A stretch of DNA of 51,706 bases from Streptomyces sp. JJ36. Lineage in GTDB: Bacteria > Actinomycetota > Actinomycetes > Streptomycetales > Streptomycetaceae. Below are positions 1 to 6,745 of the stretch, piece by piece (position 1 is the first letter of the stretch; each line of letters begins with the position of its first letter). Under the pieces are notes generated by a model. It searched no databases. It had not been told where the DNA came from and saw only the letters and a list, made by a program, of their open reading frames with translations. Both the position numbers and the translations under genes were made by a program. The stretch covers positions 1 to 51,706 of the forward strand of contig NZ_JACYHE010000042.1 of assembly GCF_021696945.1 (NCBI RefSeq). The letters are read 5' to 3'.

Positions 1-1017
1 GGCCGCTCCGGGCGCCGGCCCCTGCGGCGCTTCGGGCCGGCCCGCCGGGCCGCCGGGTGGGCCCTCGCCGGGGGCGTCCGGGCCCTGCCCGGACGGCTGC
101 CCGGCAGCCGGCTCCGGCTCCAGGTGCAGCAGCTCGACCGCGCGCCGGCTCACCTGCTCCACCAGGGCCGGCGGCAGCCATCCCGTACCGCTCAGGGCCG
201 CCGCGCCGCCCTCGCCGGCCAGCCGCCCGGCCACCTCCTCCGGGGCGGGGCGGGCCGCCGGGTCCTTCGCCAGGCAGCCGGCCACCAGCTCGCGCAGCGG
301 GCCGCTCAGGTCGTGCAGCTCCGGGTCCTCGTGCACCACGTGGTAGAGGAGCGCGGCCGAGCTGTCGCCGGGGAAGGGGGCGTGGGCGGTGGCCGCGTAC
401 GCCAGCACCGCGCCCAGCGAGAAGACGTCGCTCGGCGGACCCACCCCGCCCCGCCCGAGCGCCTGTTCGGGTGACATGTAGCCGGGGGAGCCGATGGAGA
501 CCCCGGTCGAGGTCAGCGACGCCGTGCCGTCCGTCGCGCGGGCGATGCCGAAGTCGATGAGGGACGGCCCGTCCAGGGTGAGCAGCACGTTGGACGGCTT
601 GACGTCCCGGTGCACGAGGCCGAGCCGGTGCACGGCCGCCAGCGCCTCGGCCAGCCCGGCGCCCAGCGCCCGTACGGCCGGCTCGGGGAGCGGGCCGTGG
701 CCGGCCACCGCGTGGTGGAGTGGAGGTCCGGCGACATAGCCGGTGGCCACCCAGGGCAGCGGCGCGTCCGGGTCGGCGTCCAGCACCGGCGCGGTCCGGA
801 CGGCCTCGCCCGCGCGGCGGGCGGCGTCGACCTCGCGCCGGAAGCGGACGAGGAAGTCGTCGTCGCCGGCGAAGTGCGGATGGACGACCTTCACGGCGAC
901 CGTACGGCCGCCGGGGCTGCGGCCGAGGTAGACCCGGCCCATGCCTCCGGAGCCGAGCCGGCCCAGCAGCCGGTACGCCCCCAGCGTCCGCGGGTCCCCG
1001 GCCTCCAGCGGCTGCAT
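1..1017 (-). CDS. Serine/threonine protein kinase, N-terminal catalytic domain (3' end beyond window)
   Basis: The minus-strand frame opens at the ATG at 1017-1015 and stays open to the window edge, so the C-terminus is missing. The N-terminal ~270 residues are a Hanks-type (PknB-like) kinase domain: Gly-rich loop LGSGGMGRVYLG near residues 21-32, catalytic Lys43 in VAVKVV, HRDVKPSN at 136-143, DFGIAR at 155-160, and activation-segment end GSPGYMSPEQ. It should phosphorylate Ser/Thr of cytoplasmic targets. After the domain the chain becomes Pro/Gly/Ala-rich, as in kinases whose linker leads to a membrane segment or sensor domain; that part is not visible. It lies downstream of mqnA on the same strand, separated by 277 bp with a terminator hairpin and a tandem repeat, so it is probably its own transcription unit. 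Substrate and signal are unknown. Confidence 0.93.
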   Translation of the reverse strand, partial: MQPLEAGDPRTLGAYRLLGRLGSGGMGRVYLGRSPGGRTVAVKVVHPHFAGDDDFLVRFRREVDAARRAGEAVRTAPVLDADPDAPLPWVATGYVAGPPLHHAVAGHGPLPEPAVRALGAGLAEALAAVHRLGLVHRDVKPSNVLLTLDGPSLIDFGIARATDGTASLTSTGVSIGSPGYMSPEQALGRGGVGPPSDVFSLGAVLAYAATAHAPFPGDSSAALLYHVVHEDPELHDLSGPLRELVAGCLAKDPAARPAPEEVAGRLAGEGGAAALSGTGWLPPALVEQVSRRAVELLHLEPEPAAGQPSGQGPDAPGEGPPGGPAGRPEAPQGPAPGAA

Positions 1018-1123
1018 GCGCGATCCCCTCCCCCACCCGCGCGGTGCGACCAACGGCCCCCAGCTTAGGGCCTGTCCGGCGGACCTTCCCGGGCCCGCGA
1101 GGCCTGGCACGCACGCGCGCCGC

Positions 1124-1147
1124 GTTGTCGCATCCGTTGTCGCATCG
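1124..1147. repeat. 12-bp tandem direct repeat upstream of the kinase gene
   Basis: GTTGTCGCATCC at 1124-1135 is followed immediately by GTTGTCGCATCG at 1136-1147, differing only in the last base. The pair sits about 110 bp upstream of the kinase start, in the 277-bp gap that follows mqnA. A tandem site of this size could bind a regulator side by side on one helix face (inference). No promoter hexamers could be assigned with confidence nearby. Confidence 0.5.
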
Positions 1148-1198
1148 TCCGCGTACGCGCCGTACGAGAACGATCCTCCGCCTTGCGCACGCACGCTT

Positions 1199-1220
1199 CC
1201 CCAGAGCCTTCGGCCTGGGG
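1199..1220 (-). terminator. Hairpin downstream of mqnA, likely terminator
   Basis: CCCCAG at 1199-1204 pairs with CTGGGG at 1215-1220, and GCC/GGC continue the stem around a TTC loop with one bulged A. It lies 75 bp past the mqnA stop on the minus strand, with no U-tract, as is usual for Streptomyces terminators. Confidence 0.5.
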
Positions 1221-1294
1221 GAAACCCCTTGACGCCGCGGGCTGATCCTCAAGGATCCACCGGACAGGTCCTGGGCGTGCGGGGGCGCGGGGCG

Positions 1295-2149
1295 TCACGC
1301 CCGCCGCAGCAGCTCCACCCGGACGTCGGCCGGGTAGCCGGTGGTGGCTCCGGTCCGCCGGGCGAACTCCGCGATGCCCGCGAGCTGCTCGCCGCCCAGC
1401 CGGAAGTCGAGCGTGGTGAAGTACCGTTCCAGCACCGGCGCCTCGAAGGGCTCCCAGCGCGCCGCCTGCTCGGCGACCTTGGCGACCTCCTCCAGGGAGA
1501 GGTCGCGGGAGGCGAGGAACGCCTCGTGCACGGCCCGCACGATGGCCGGTTCGCGCCGCAGGTAGTCCCGGCGCACCGCCCACACCGCGAAGACGAAGGG
1601 CAGCCCTGTCCACTCCTTCCAGAGCTGTCCGAGGTCGTGCACCTGGAGCCCGGGTTCGGGCAGGGCCCGCAGATAGGCGCGGAGCCCGACGTCCCCGATG
1701 ACCACGGCCGCGTCGGCCTCCCGCAGCATCGCGGTCAGGTCCGGCGGGCAGCTGAAGTACTCCGGGTGGACGCCGTAGCGCTCGGCCAGCAGGAGCTGCG
1801 CCAGGCGCACGGAGGTCCGCGAGGTGGCGCCGAGCGCGACGCGCGCCCCGCCGAGCTCCTCCAGCGGGCGCCGGGACACGATCTCGCAGGACATCACCGG
1901 GCCGTCGCAGCCCACGGCGATATCCGGGAGGGCCACCAGGTCCTCGGCATTGCGGAGGAATTCGACGAGCGTGACCGGGCCGATATCGAGAGCGCCGTTC
2001 ACCAGTTGTTCGCTCAGTTTTTCGGGGGTGTCCTTGGTCAGCTCCAGGTCGAGCAGCGTGCCGGTCCGGGCGAGGCCCCAATAGAGCGGCAGGCAGTTCA
2101 GGAACTGGATGTGCCCGACACGCGGGCGGGTGCTCGGCTGTGCAGTCAC
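1295..2149 (-). CDS. mqnA: Chorismate dehydratase MqnA (futalosine menaquinone pathway)
   Basis: MqnA dehydrates chorismate to 3-enolpyruvylbenzoate, the first step of the futalosine route to menaquinone. The protein begins RPRVGHIQFLNCLPLYWGL and continues with ELTKDTPEKLSEQL, LDIGPVTLVEFLRN, SCEIVS and ATSRTSVRLAQLLL, all typical of the periplasmic-binding-like MqnA fold. I chose the GTG at 2149 (VTAQPSTRPRV), giving 284 residues, close to the usual family length; an in-frame ATG at 2245 would add 32 Pro/Gly/Ala-rich residues with no family match. No convincing Shine-Dalgarno is spaced correctly for 2149, so the start is less sure than the identity. Its partner mqnE and UbiX/A/D homologues lie 17-25 kb away in this window. 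It is divergent from the cold-shock gene. Confidence 0.95.
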   Translation of the reverse strand: MTAQPSTRPRVGHIQFLNCLPLYWGLARTGTLLDLELTKDTPEKLSEQLVNGALDIGPVTLVEFLRNAEDLVALPDIAVGCDGPVMSCEIVSRRPLEELGGARVALGATSRTSVRLAQLLLAERYGVHPEYFSCPPDLTAMLREADAAVVIGDVGLRAYLRALPEPGLQVHDLGQLWKEWTGLPFVFAVWAVRRDYLRREPAIVRAVHEAFLASRDLSLEEVAKVAEQAARWEPFEAPVLERYFTTLDFRLGGEQLAGIAEFARRTGATTGYPADVRVELLRRA

Positions 2150-2310
2150 CCTCCGGAGGGTACGCCCGGCCGCGCCGCCTCCCGCCGCCAGCCCGGGACG
2201 CCCTGGCGGAGGCCCAGGCCAGAGCGGTGGCGCAGCGTCCGACACGCCCAGAGCGAAAAAATCTTGTCCTCTTCCCCACGGGAGCGCGGCCGTGCTACTC
2301 TCAGAGCGAG

Positions 2311-2339
2311 TTGCAGTTTGGTTTCCCTTGCAGTACAGA
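2311..2339 (+). promoter_or_regulatory. Candidate vegetative promoter of the cold-shock gene
   Basis: TTGCAG at 2311-2316 and TACAGA at 2334-2339 are separated by 17 bp, resembling an HrdB-type promoter. It would give a 5' leader of roughly 90 nt before the ATG at 2434, consistent with the long leaders of cold-shock genes. The rest of the 284-bp divergent gap to mqnA is relatively A/T-rich and shows no further gene. Confidence 0.45.
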
Positions 2340-2433
2340 GCCTGCGGAGCATGTGACCGCGGGCTCTCGTCGTTTTCAGACTTCTTTTGAGGGTTCTGGA
2401 GCAGGGCGACCCTTATAGGCCCAGGGAGGGCTT

Positions 2434-2637
2434 ATGGCTACCGGAACCGTCAAGTGGTTCAACGCCGAAAAGGGCTTCGGCTTCATCGCCCAGGACGGCG
2501 GCGGTCCCGACGTCTTCGTCCACTACAGCGCGATCAACGCGACCGGCTTCCGCTCCCTCGAGGAGAACCAGCAGGTCACGTTCGACGTCACCCAGGGTCC
2601 GAAGGGCCCGCAGGCGGAAAACGTCACCACCGCCTGA
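2434..2637 (+). CDS. Cold-shock protein, CspA family
   Basis: This 67-residue protein is a single cold-shock domain, a five-stranded OB fold that binds single-stranded RNA and DNA and acts as an RNA chaperone. Both nucleic-acid binding motifs are intact: RNP1 as KGFGFIAQD and RNP2 as VFVHYSAI. The start MATGTVKWFNAEKGFGF is the standard family N-terminus and is preceded by GGGAGGG seven bases upstream. Length matches the family exactly. A long leader runs from the candidate promoter at 2311-2339, and a strong terminator hairpin follows 21 bases after the stop, so it is monocistronic. Streptomyces genomes carry several paralogues, so no specific gene symbol is given. Confidence 0.97.
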   Translation: MATGTVKWFNAEKGFGFIAQDGGGPDVFVHYSAINATGFRSLEENQQVTFDVTQGPKGPQAENVTTA

Positions 2638-2658
2638 TCGCCTGATCCGCAGTACCCA

Positions 2659-2687
2659 AGGAGCCCCCGCCACCGGCGGGGGCTCCT
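2659..2687 (+). terminator. Terminator of the cold-shock gene
   Basis: AGGAGCCCCCGCC at 2659-2671 pairs perfectly with GGCGGGGGCTCCT at 2675-2687 around a 3-nt loop. It begins 21 bases after the cold-shock stop codon. Confidence 0.85.
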
Positions 2688-2734
2688 GCCTGTCCGGGGA
2701 CGGGTTCCTCATCGACACCGGAGTGATGAGAAAA

Positions 2735-2754
2735 CTGACTGGCCCATCAGTCAG
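2735..2754. promoter_or_regulatory. Inverted repeat, candidate operator of the adjacent TetR-type regulator
   Basis: CTGACTG at 2735-2741 and CAGTCAG at 2748-2754 form a perfect inverted repeat with a 6-bp spacer, about 115 bp before the regulator start, the size and symmetry expected of a TetR dimer site. A second inverted pair, AGTGATGAG at 2722-2730 and CTCATCACT at 2841-2849, brackets it and the presumed promoter. Autoregulation is inferred, not shown. Confidence 0.5.
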
Positions 2755-2867
2755 GACCTGTTTCCCGCCCCCTTCCGACCTCACTTACCCCATGACACTG
2801 CCAGCGGACGGAGGTGCCGCGCCAGCCGCGTTGCGGAAATCTCATCACTGGGCTACGGTCGCGGGTC

Positions 2868-3773
2868 ATGTCCCCCACACCGGTTCCCGAGGAGCGGCAG
2901 CGGCGTGACCGCGGTGGCCCCGGCACCCCCGGCGAGGTCGCCGCGCGGGTCCGCGAGGTGATCGCGGCGGCCGGGTGCAGCCGGCGTGAGTTCGCCCGGC
3001 GCATCGTGATGGACCCCTCCAAGCTGTCCCGCTCGCTCGGCGGCACCCGCCGCTTCACCGCGGCCGAACTCGCCCGCATCGCGGACGAGGCGGGAGTCGA
3101 CGCGGGCTGGCTGCTCGGTGCGGCCCCGGGCCCGCGGGGCGGACCCGCCGCCCCCGCGGGCCGGGCGTCCGTACGCCCCGCCGCCCCGCCGGAGGGTGGG
3201 CGTCCGCTCCAGATCGTGCGGGAGACCGTGCGGCTGATCGCCGAGCACGGCTTCCACGCGGTGCGGATCGCGGACATCGCCGCGGCCTGCGAGACCAGCA
3301 CCGCCGCGATCCACTACCACTTCCCCGGCCGGGCCGAGCTGCTGGAGGCGGCCGTGCGGTGGTGCATGGACGAGGACATCGCCCGCCGCGCCGCACGGAT
3401 CGCCGGGGCGGCCGGCGCGCACGAGGAGCTGGCACAGCTCCTGGAGCTCCAGACACCACGCACCGAGCAGCAGCGCCGGCAGTGGCGGGTGTGGCTCGAC
3501 CTGTGGGCGGAGGCCGCCCGCTCCACCGCCGTCGGCCGGCTGCACACCGACTACTACCGGCAGTGGCGGGACACCGTCGCGGACGTCCTCCGGCGCGGCG
3601 TGGACCAGGGCGCCTTCCGCCCGGTCGACCCGGCGGCGGCCGCCCTGCGGCTGACGGCGCTGATCGACGGCCTGGCGTCGCAGGTGCTGGCCTCCGGTCC
3701 GGAGGGCACCACCGCGGACGACATGCACGCGGCGCTGCTGGCCCACGTACACACCGAACTCACCCCCGCCTGA
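2868..3773 (+). CDS. Transcriptional regulator with N-terminal XRE-like HTH fused to a TetR/AcrR domain
   Basis: The 301-residue protein has two DNA-binding modules. Residues ~25-75 (VIAAAGCSRREFARRI... then ADEAGVDAGWLL) look like an XRE/lambda-repressor-type HTH. Residues ~110-160 (IVRETVRLIAEHGFHAVRIADIAAA, then TSTAAIHYHFPGRAELLEAA) are a classic TetR N-terminal HTH, followed by a helical ligand/dimerisation domain. ATG 2868 is chosen; a frame extension to 2814 is possible but unlikely. The ordinary TetR length is ~200, so about 100 residues are added. It is transcribed toward the carnitine-degradation operon 74 bp downstream and most likely controls it, perhaps sensing carnitine or a CoA intermediate (inference). 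Inverted repeats upstream are candidate operators. Confidence 0.85.
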   Translation: MSPTPVPEERQRRDRGGPGTPGEVAARVREVIAAAGCSRREFARRIVMDPSKLSRSLGGTRRFTAAELARIADEAGVDAGWLLGAAPGPRGGPAAPAGRASVRPAAPPEGGRPLQIVRETVRLIAEHGFHAVRIADIAAACETSTAAIHYHFPGRAELLEAAVRWCMDEDIARRAARIAGAAGAHEELAQLLELQTPRTEQQRRQWRVWLDLWAEAARSTAVGRLHTDYYRQWRDTVADVLRRGVDQGAFRPVDPAAAALRLTALIDGLASQVLASGPEGTTADDMHAALLAHVHTELTPA

Positions 3774-3847
3774 CCGGCCGCCGGCCGGCACCGCACCGCC
3801 CCCGAGCCCCGCGAATCCGCACCGTTCCCGCTCCGGGAGGAGTCCGC

Positions 3848-4774
3848 ATGCCCGCGCACGCCGTCCACGCCGTCCACCCCGTCGCCGAGGAGGTCATCGT
3901 CACCTGCGCCCTGACCGGTGCGGGCGACACCGTGCACCGCAGCCCCCATGTGCCGGTCACCCCGGAGCAGATCGCCCGTTCCGCCGTGGAGGCGGCCGAC
4001 GCGGGCGCGGCCGTGGTGCACATCCACGTGCGGGACCCCGGCAGTGGCGCCCCGTCCCGCGACCCGCGCCTGTACCGGGAGGTGGTGGAGCGCATCCGGG
4101 AGACCGGCACCGACGTGGTGATCAACCTCACCGCCGGGATGGGCGGCGACCTGGTCGTCGACCCCGACGAACCGCTGCGGCACCTGCCCGGCACCGATCT
4201 GGTCGGCGGCCTGGAGCGGCTGCCGCACGTGGAGGAGCTGCTCCCGGACATCTGCACCCTCGACTGCGGCTCGCTCAACTTCGGCGACGGCAGCAACCTC
4301 TACGTCTCCACCCCCGACATGCTGCGCGCCGGCGCCCGGCGCATCCAGGAGCTGGGCGTCCGGCCGGAGCTGGAGGTCTTCGACACCGGTCAGCTCTGGT
4401 TCGCCAAGCAGCTCCACGCCGAGGGACTGCTCGACGAGCCGGCGCTCTTCCAGCTCTGCATGGGCATCCCGTGGGGCGCCCCGGCCGAGCCGCGGGTGCT
4501 GGCGTCGATGGTCGACCTGCTGCCCGCGGGCGCGCAGTGGGCCAGCTTCGCGCTGGGTCGGATGCAGCTCCCCTGGGTCGCGCAGGCCGTACTGCTCGGC
4601 GGGAACGTGCGGGTCGGCCTGGAGGACAACCTCTATCTGAGCAAGGGCGTCAAGGCCACCAACGCCCAGCTCACCGAGCGCGCCGTCCGCCTCGTCGAGC
4701 TACTGGGCGCCCGCGTCGCCACCCCCGGTCAGGCCCGCGCCCGGCTCGGGCTCCGCCCCCGCACCGCCGCCTGA
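3848..4774 (+). CDS. cdhC: BKACE-family 3-dehydrocarnitine cleavage enzyme
   Basis: The 308-residue protein belongs to the beta-keto acid cleavage enzyme family (formerly DUF849). The metal-binding HIHVRDP lies at residues 58-64, with later blocks VINLTAGMGG, CTLDCGSLNFG and EVFDTGQLW matching the TIM-barrel family. In the carnitine pathway such enzymes react 3-dehydrocarnitine with acetyl-CoA to give acetoacetate and betainyl-CoA. The substrate is assigned from the neighbours: a carnitine dehydrogenase-like gene follows at 30 bp and a thioesterase after that, the same order as Pseudomonas cdhC-cdhA-cdhB. ATG 3848 is preceded by GGGAGGAG. Family members also act on other beta-keto acids, so the exact substrate remains an inference. 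Confidence 0.85.
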   Translation: MPAHAVHAVHPVAEEVIVTCALTGAGDTVHRSPHVPVTPEQIARSAVEAADAGAAVVHIHVRDPGSGAPSRDPRLYREVVERIRETGTDVVINLTAGMGGDLVVDPDEPLRHLPGTDLVGGLERLPHVEELLPDICTLDCGSLNFGDGSNLYVSTPDMLRAGARRIQELGVRPELEVFDTGQLWFAKQLHAEGLLDEPALFQLCMGIPWGAPAEPRVLASMVDLLPAGAQWASFALGRMQLPWVAQAVLLGGNVRVGLEDNLYLSKGVKATNAQLTERAVRLVELLGARVATPGQARARLGLRPRTAA

Positions 4775-4804
4775 CCCGCCGTACGTCCCCAGGAGCCCCC
4801 TGCC

Positions 4805-5875
4805 ATGTCGTTCCCCGCACCTCCCTGCGCTCCCACCTCCGTACGCCGAGTCGCCTGCGTCGGCGCCGGCGTGATCGGCGGCGGCTGGGTCGCCCACTAC
4901 CTCGCCCGCGGCTACCGGGTCACCGCCTGGGACCCGGCCGCGGACGCCGCCGCCCGGCTGCGGCGGCTCGTCGACGCCGCCTGGCCCGCGCTGGAGCAAC
5001 TCGGCCTCGCCGAGGACGCCTCGCCGGACCGGCTGACCTTCGCCGGTTCGCTCGCCGAGGCCGTCGCCGGTGCCGAGTTCGTCCAGGAGAGCGCGCCGGA
5101 GGACCTCGCGCTCAAGCGGGAACTGCTGGCGGAGCTCGACGCGACCACCCCGCCGGGCGTGGTCATCGCCTCCTCCACCTCCGGTTTCCCGATGACCGAG
5201 ATGCAGACCGCGGCCGCCGGCCCCGGCCGGCTGGTGGTCGGCCACCCCTTCAACCCGCCGTATCTGGTCCCGCTGGTCGAGGTCGCCGGTGGCGAGCGGA
5301 CCGATCCGGCCGCCGTCACCTGGGCCTCCCGCTTCTACGAGGCCGCCGGCAAGTCCGTCGTCACCCTCGACCGCGAGCTGCCCGGCTTCCTCGCCAACCG
5401 CCTTCAGGAGGCGCTCTGGCGGGAGGCGTTGCACATGGTCGCGAACGGCGAGGCCACGGTGCGGGACATCGACGCCTCGATCACCGAGGGACCCGGGCTG
5501 CGCTGGGCCTTCATGGGCCCCTGCCTCACCTTCGCGCTGGCGGGCGGCGAGGGCGGCATGGCGCACATGCTGGACCACTTCGGGCCCTCCCTGCGGTCCC
5601 CCTGGACCCGGCTGGAGGCACCGCCGCTGGACGACGGGCTGCGGGCGGCCCTGGTGGACGGCTGCGCGGAGGCCGCGGACGGGAGGACCCACGCGCAACT
5701 CGTCGCCGAGCGCGACCAGGGCGTGATCGACGTGCTGCGCGCCACCGGCAGGCTGCCGCGCCCGGCGGCACCGCACGACCGGGGAGACCCGGCGGAACCG
5801 GAGGTCCCGGAGGCCCGGGAAGCGCCGTCCGGGGAGACCCGGCGAGGCCCGGATGCCCCGGGTGGTACCGCATGA
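4805..5875 (+). CDS. cdhA: L-carnitine dehydrogenase-like 3-hydroxyacyl-CoA dehydrogenase family protein
   Basis: The 356-residue protein is a 3-hydroxyacyl-CoA dehydrogenase-fold oxidoreductase. VACVGAGVIGGGWVAHYL near residues 16-33 is the N-terminal NAD-binding Rossmann motif; FVQESAPEDL, IASSTSGF and VVGHPFNPPYLVPLVEV (catalytic His in GHPFNPP) follow, then a C-terminal helical domain with LPGFLANRLQEAL. L-carnitine dehydrogenases of this family oxidise L-carnitine to 3-dehydrocarnitine with NAD+. The flanking BKACE and thioesterase genes support this substrate. The last ~45 residues are a Pro/Glu/Gly-rich tail that looks disordered. GGAGCCCC precedes the ATG, and the stop overlaps the next start as ATGA. 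Confidence 0.88.
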   Translation: MSFPAPPCAPTSVRRVACVGAGVIGGGWVAHYLARGYRVTAWDPAADAAARLRRLVDAAWPALEQLGLAEDASPDRLTFAGSLAEAVAGAEFVQESAPEDLALKRELLAELDATTPPGVVIASSTSGFPMTEMQTAAAGPGRLVVGHPFNPPYLVPLVEVAGGERTDPAAVTWASRFYEAAGKSVVTLDRELPGFLANRLQEALWREALHMVANGEATVRDIDASITEGPGLRWAFMGPCLTFALAGGEGGMAHMLDHFGPSLRSPWTRLEAPPLDDGLRAALVDGCAEAADGRTHAQLVAERDQGVIDVLRATGRLPRPAAPHDRGDPAEPEVPEAREAPSGETRRGPDAPGGTA

Positions 5876-6417
5876 CCGGCACGGACGGGCGGCTGCCGCT
5901 CCTCCGGGAGACCGTGCGCCCGGAATGGATCGACTACAACGGCCATCTCAGCGAGGCCTTCTACGTCCTGGTCTTCGGGCACGCCACCGACGCCCTGATG
6001 GCGGAGGCCGGCCTGGACGCCGGCTACCGGGCGCGCACCGGGTGCTCGCTCTACACCGTCGAGGCTCACCTGCGTTATCTGCGCGAGGTCACCGAGGGCG
6101 CCCGGCTGGTGGTGCGCACCCGGGTGCTGGGGGTGGACGCCAAGCGGGTGCGGTGCGCCCACGAGATGTTCGCCGAGCGCCCCCAGGACCCGGAAGACGG
6201 GGCGGGGGCCGCCGGGGACGACACGGTGGACACGGGAGACACCGTGCCGGCGGGCGGCCCCGTGGCGACCGCGGAACTGCTGGCGCTGCACGTGGACCAG
6301 GAGGCGGGCCGCGCCGTGCCGTTGCCGGAGCAGCCGCACGCCGTCCTGGCCGGCCTCACCGGACCGGCGCCCGGGTGGGCCGGACGCTCCGTCGGCGCGG
6401 TGCCCCGCCCGGAGTGA
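5872..6417 (+). CDS. cdhB: Acyl-CoA thioesterase, probable betainyl-CoA thioesterase
   Basis: The 181-residue hotdog-fold thioesterase (4HBT-like) begins MTGTDGRLPLLRETVRPEW, followed by IDYNGHLSEAFYVLVFG, the typical active-site stretch, then YTVEAHLRYLREVTEGARL. Its ATG overlaps the stop of the dehydrogenase gene by 4 bp (ATGA at 5872-5875), indicating translational coupling. In the carnitine pathway this enzyme releases glycine betaine from betainyl-CoA. A low-complexity acidic insertion (residues ~105-125, Gly/Asp/Thr-rich) interrupts the domain between strands, probably a lineage-specific loop. Operon position supports the substrate; family membership alone would only say acyl-CoA thioesterase. 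Confidence 0.85.
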   Translation: MTGTDGRLPLLRETVRPEWIDYNGHLSEAFYVLVFGHATDALMAEAGLDAGYRARTGCSLYTVEAHLRYLREVTEGARLVVRTRVLGVDAKRVRCAHEMFAERPQDPEDGAGAAGDDTVDTGDTVPAGGPVATAELLALHVDQEAGRAVPLPEQPHAVLAGLTGPAPGWAGRSVGAVPRPE

Positions 6418-6454
6418 CGGACCGGCAGCGCGGCGGGACCGGTTCGGGCGCGTG

Positions 6455-6483
6455 TTGACAGTGCCCGGGGCCGTTCCCAGAAT
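6455..6483 (+). promoter_or_regulatory. Promoter upstream of a leaderless short ORF and the TauD-like gene
   Basis: A perfect TTGACA at 6455-6460 and CAGAAT at 6478-6483 are separated by 17 bp. The A of the ATG at 6490 lies 7 bp past the -10 box, exactly where transcription should begin, so the first ORF would be leaderless. Confidence 0.7.
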
Positions 6484-6489
6484 GGCGGC

Positions 6490-6570
6490 ATGATCCGACC
6501 GCACTCGTTCGACGCGCCCGGGACGCCCGACGTCCCCGAGCGCGGCGGGTGCGAGCGCTCCGGCCGATAG
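6490..6570 (+). CDS. Leaderless short ORF (26 aa) ahead of the TauD-family gene, candidate leader peptide
   Basis: The frame reads MIRPHSFDAPGTPD and ends with CERSGR before TAG at 6568-6570. Its ATG coincides with the predicted transcription start, and no Shine-Dalgarno is needed. Actinobacteria use leaderless short ORFs containing cysteine codons as attenuators of sulfur genes; here there is only one Cys (residue 21), so the analogy is loose. The ORF is followed by ~175 nt and then the dioxygenase, which by family is often a sulfonate-sulfur enzyme. It may equally be a chance frame; the leaderless geometry is the main support. Confidence 0.4.
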   Translation: MIRPHSFDAPGTPDVPERGGCERSGR

Positions 6571-6706
6571 CCGCGGCGCGGCCTACCGGTCGTTCCCCGA
6601 CCGCGTGCCGCCGCAGCCGGCCGGATCTCCGTCTGTTCACCGCCCCGTGGGGCGCCCTCCCCCGCCCGTGCTGCCCGCGGTACGCGCGTCCTTTCCCCTT
6701 CCCCCC

Positions 6707-6727
6707 GCGTACGGCTGTGCCGTACGC
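6707..6727 (+). promoter_or_regulatory. Perfect hairpin immediately before the dioxygenase ribosome-binding site
   Basis: GCGTACGGC at 6707-6715 and GCCGTACGC at 6719-6727 form a 9-bp stem with a TGT loop. It ends six bases before the Shine-Dalgarno AGGAGGA (6734-6740) of the gene starting at 6746. It could pause RNA polymerase, terminate early, or act on ribosome loading, particularly in combination with the short ORF upstream. Confidence 0.5.
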
Positions 6728-6745
6728 CGTCTCAGGAGGACCGAC

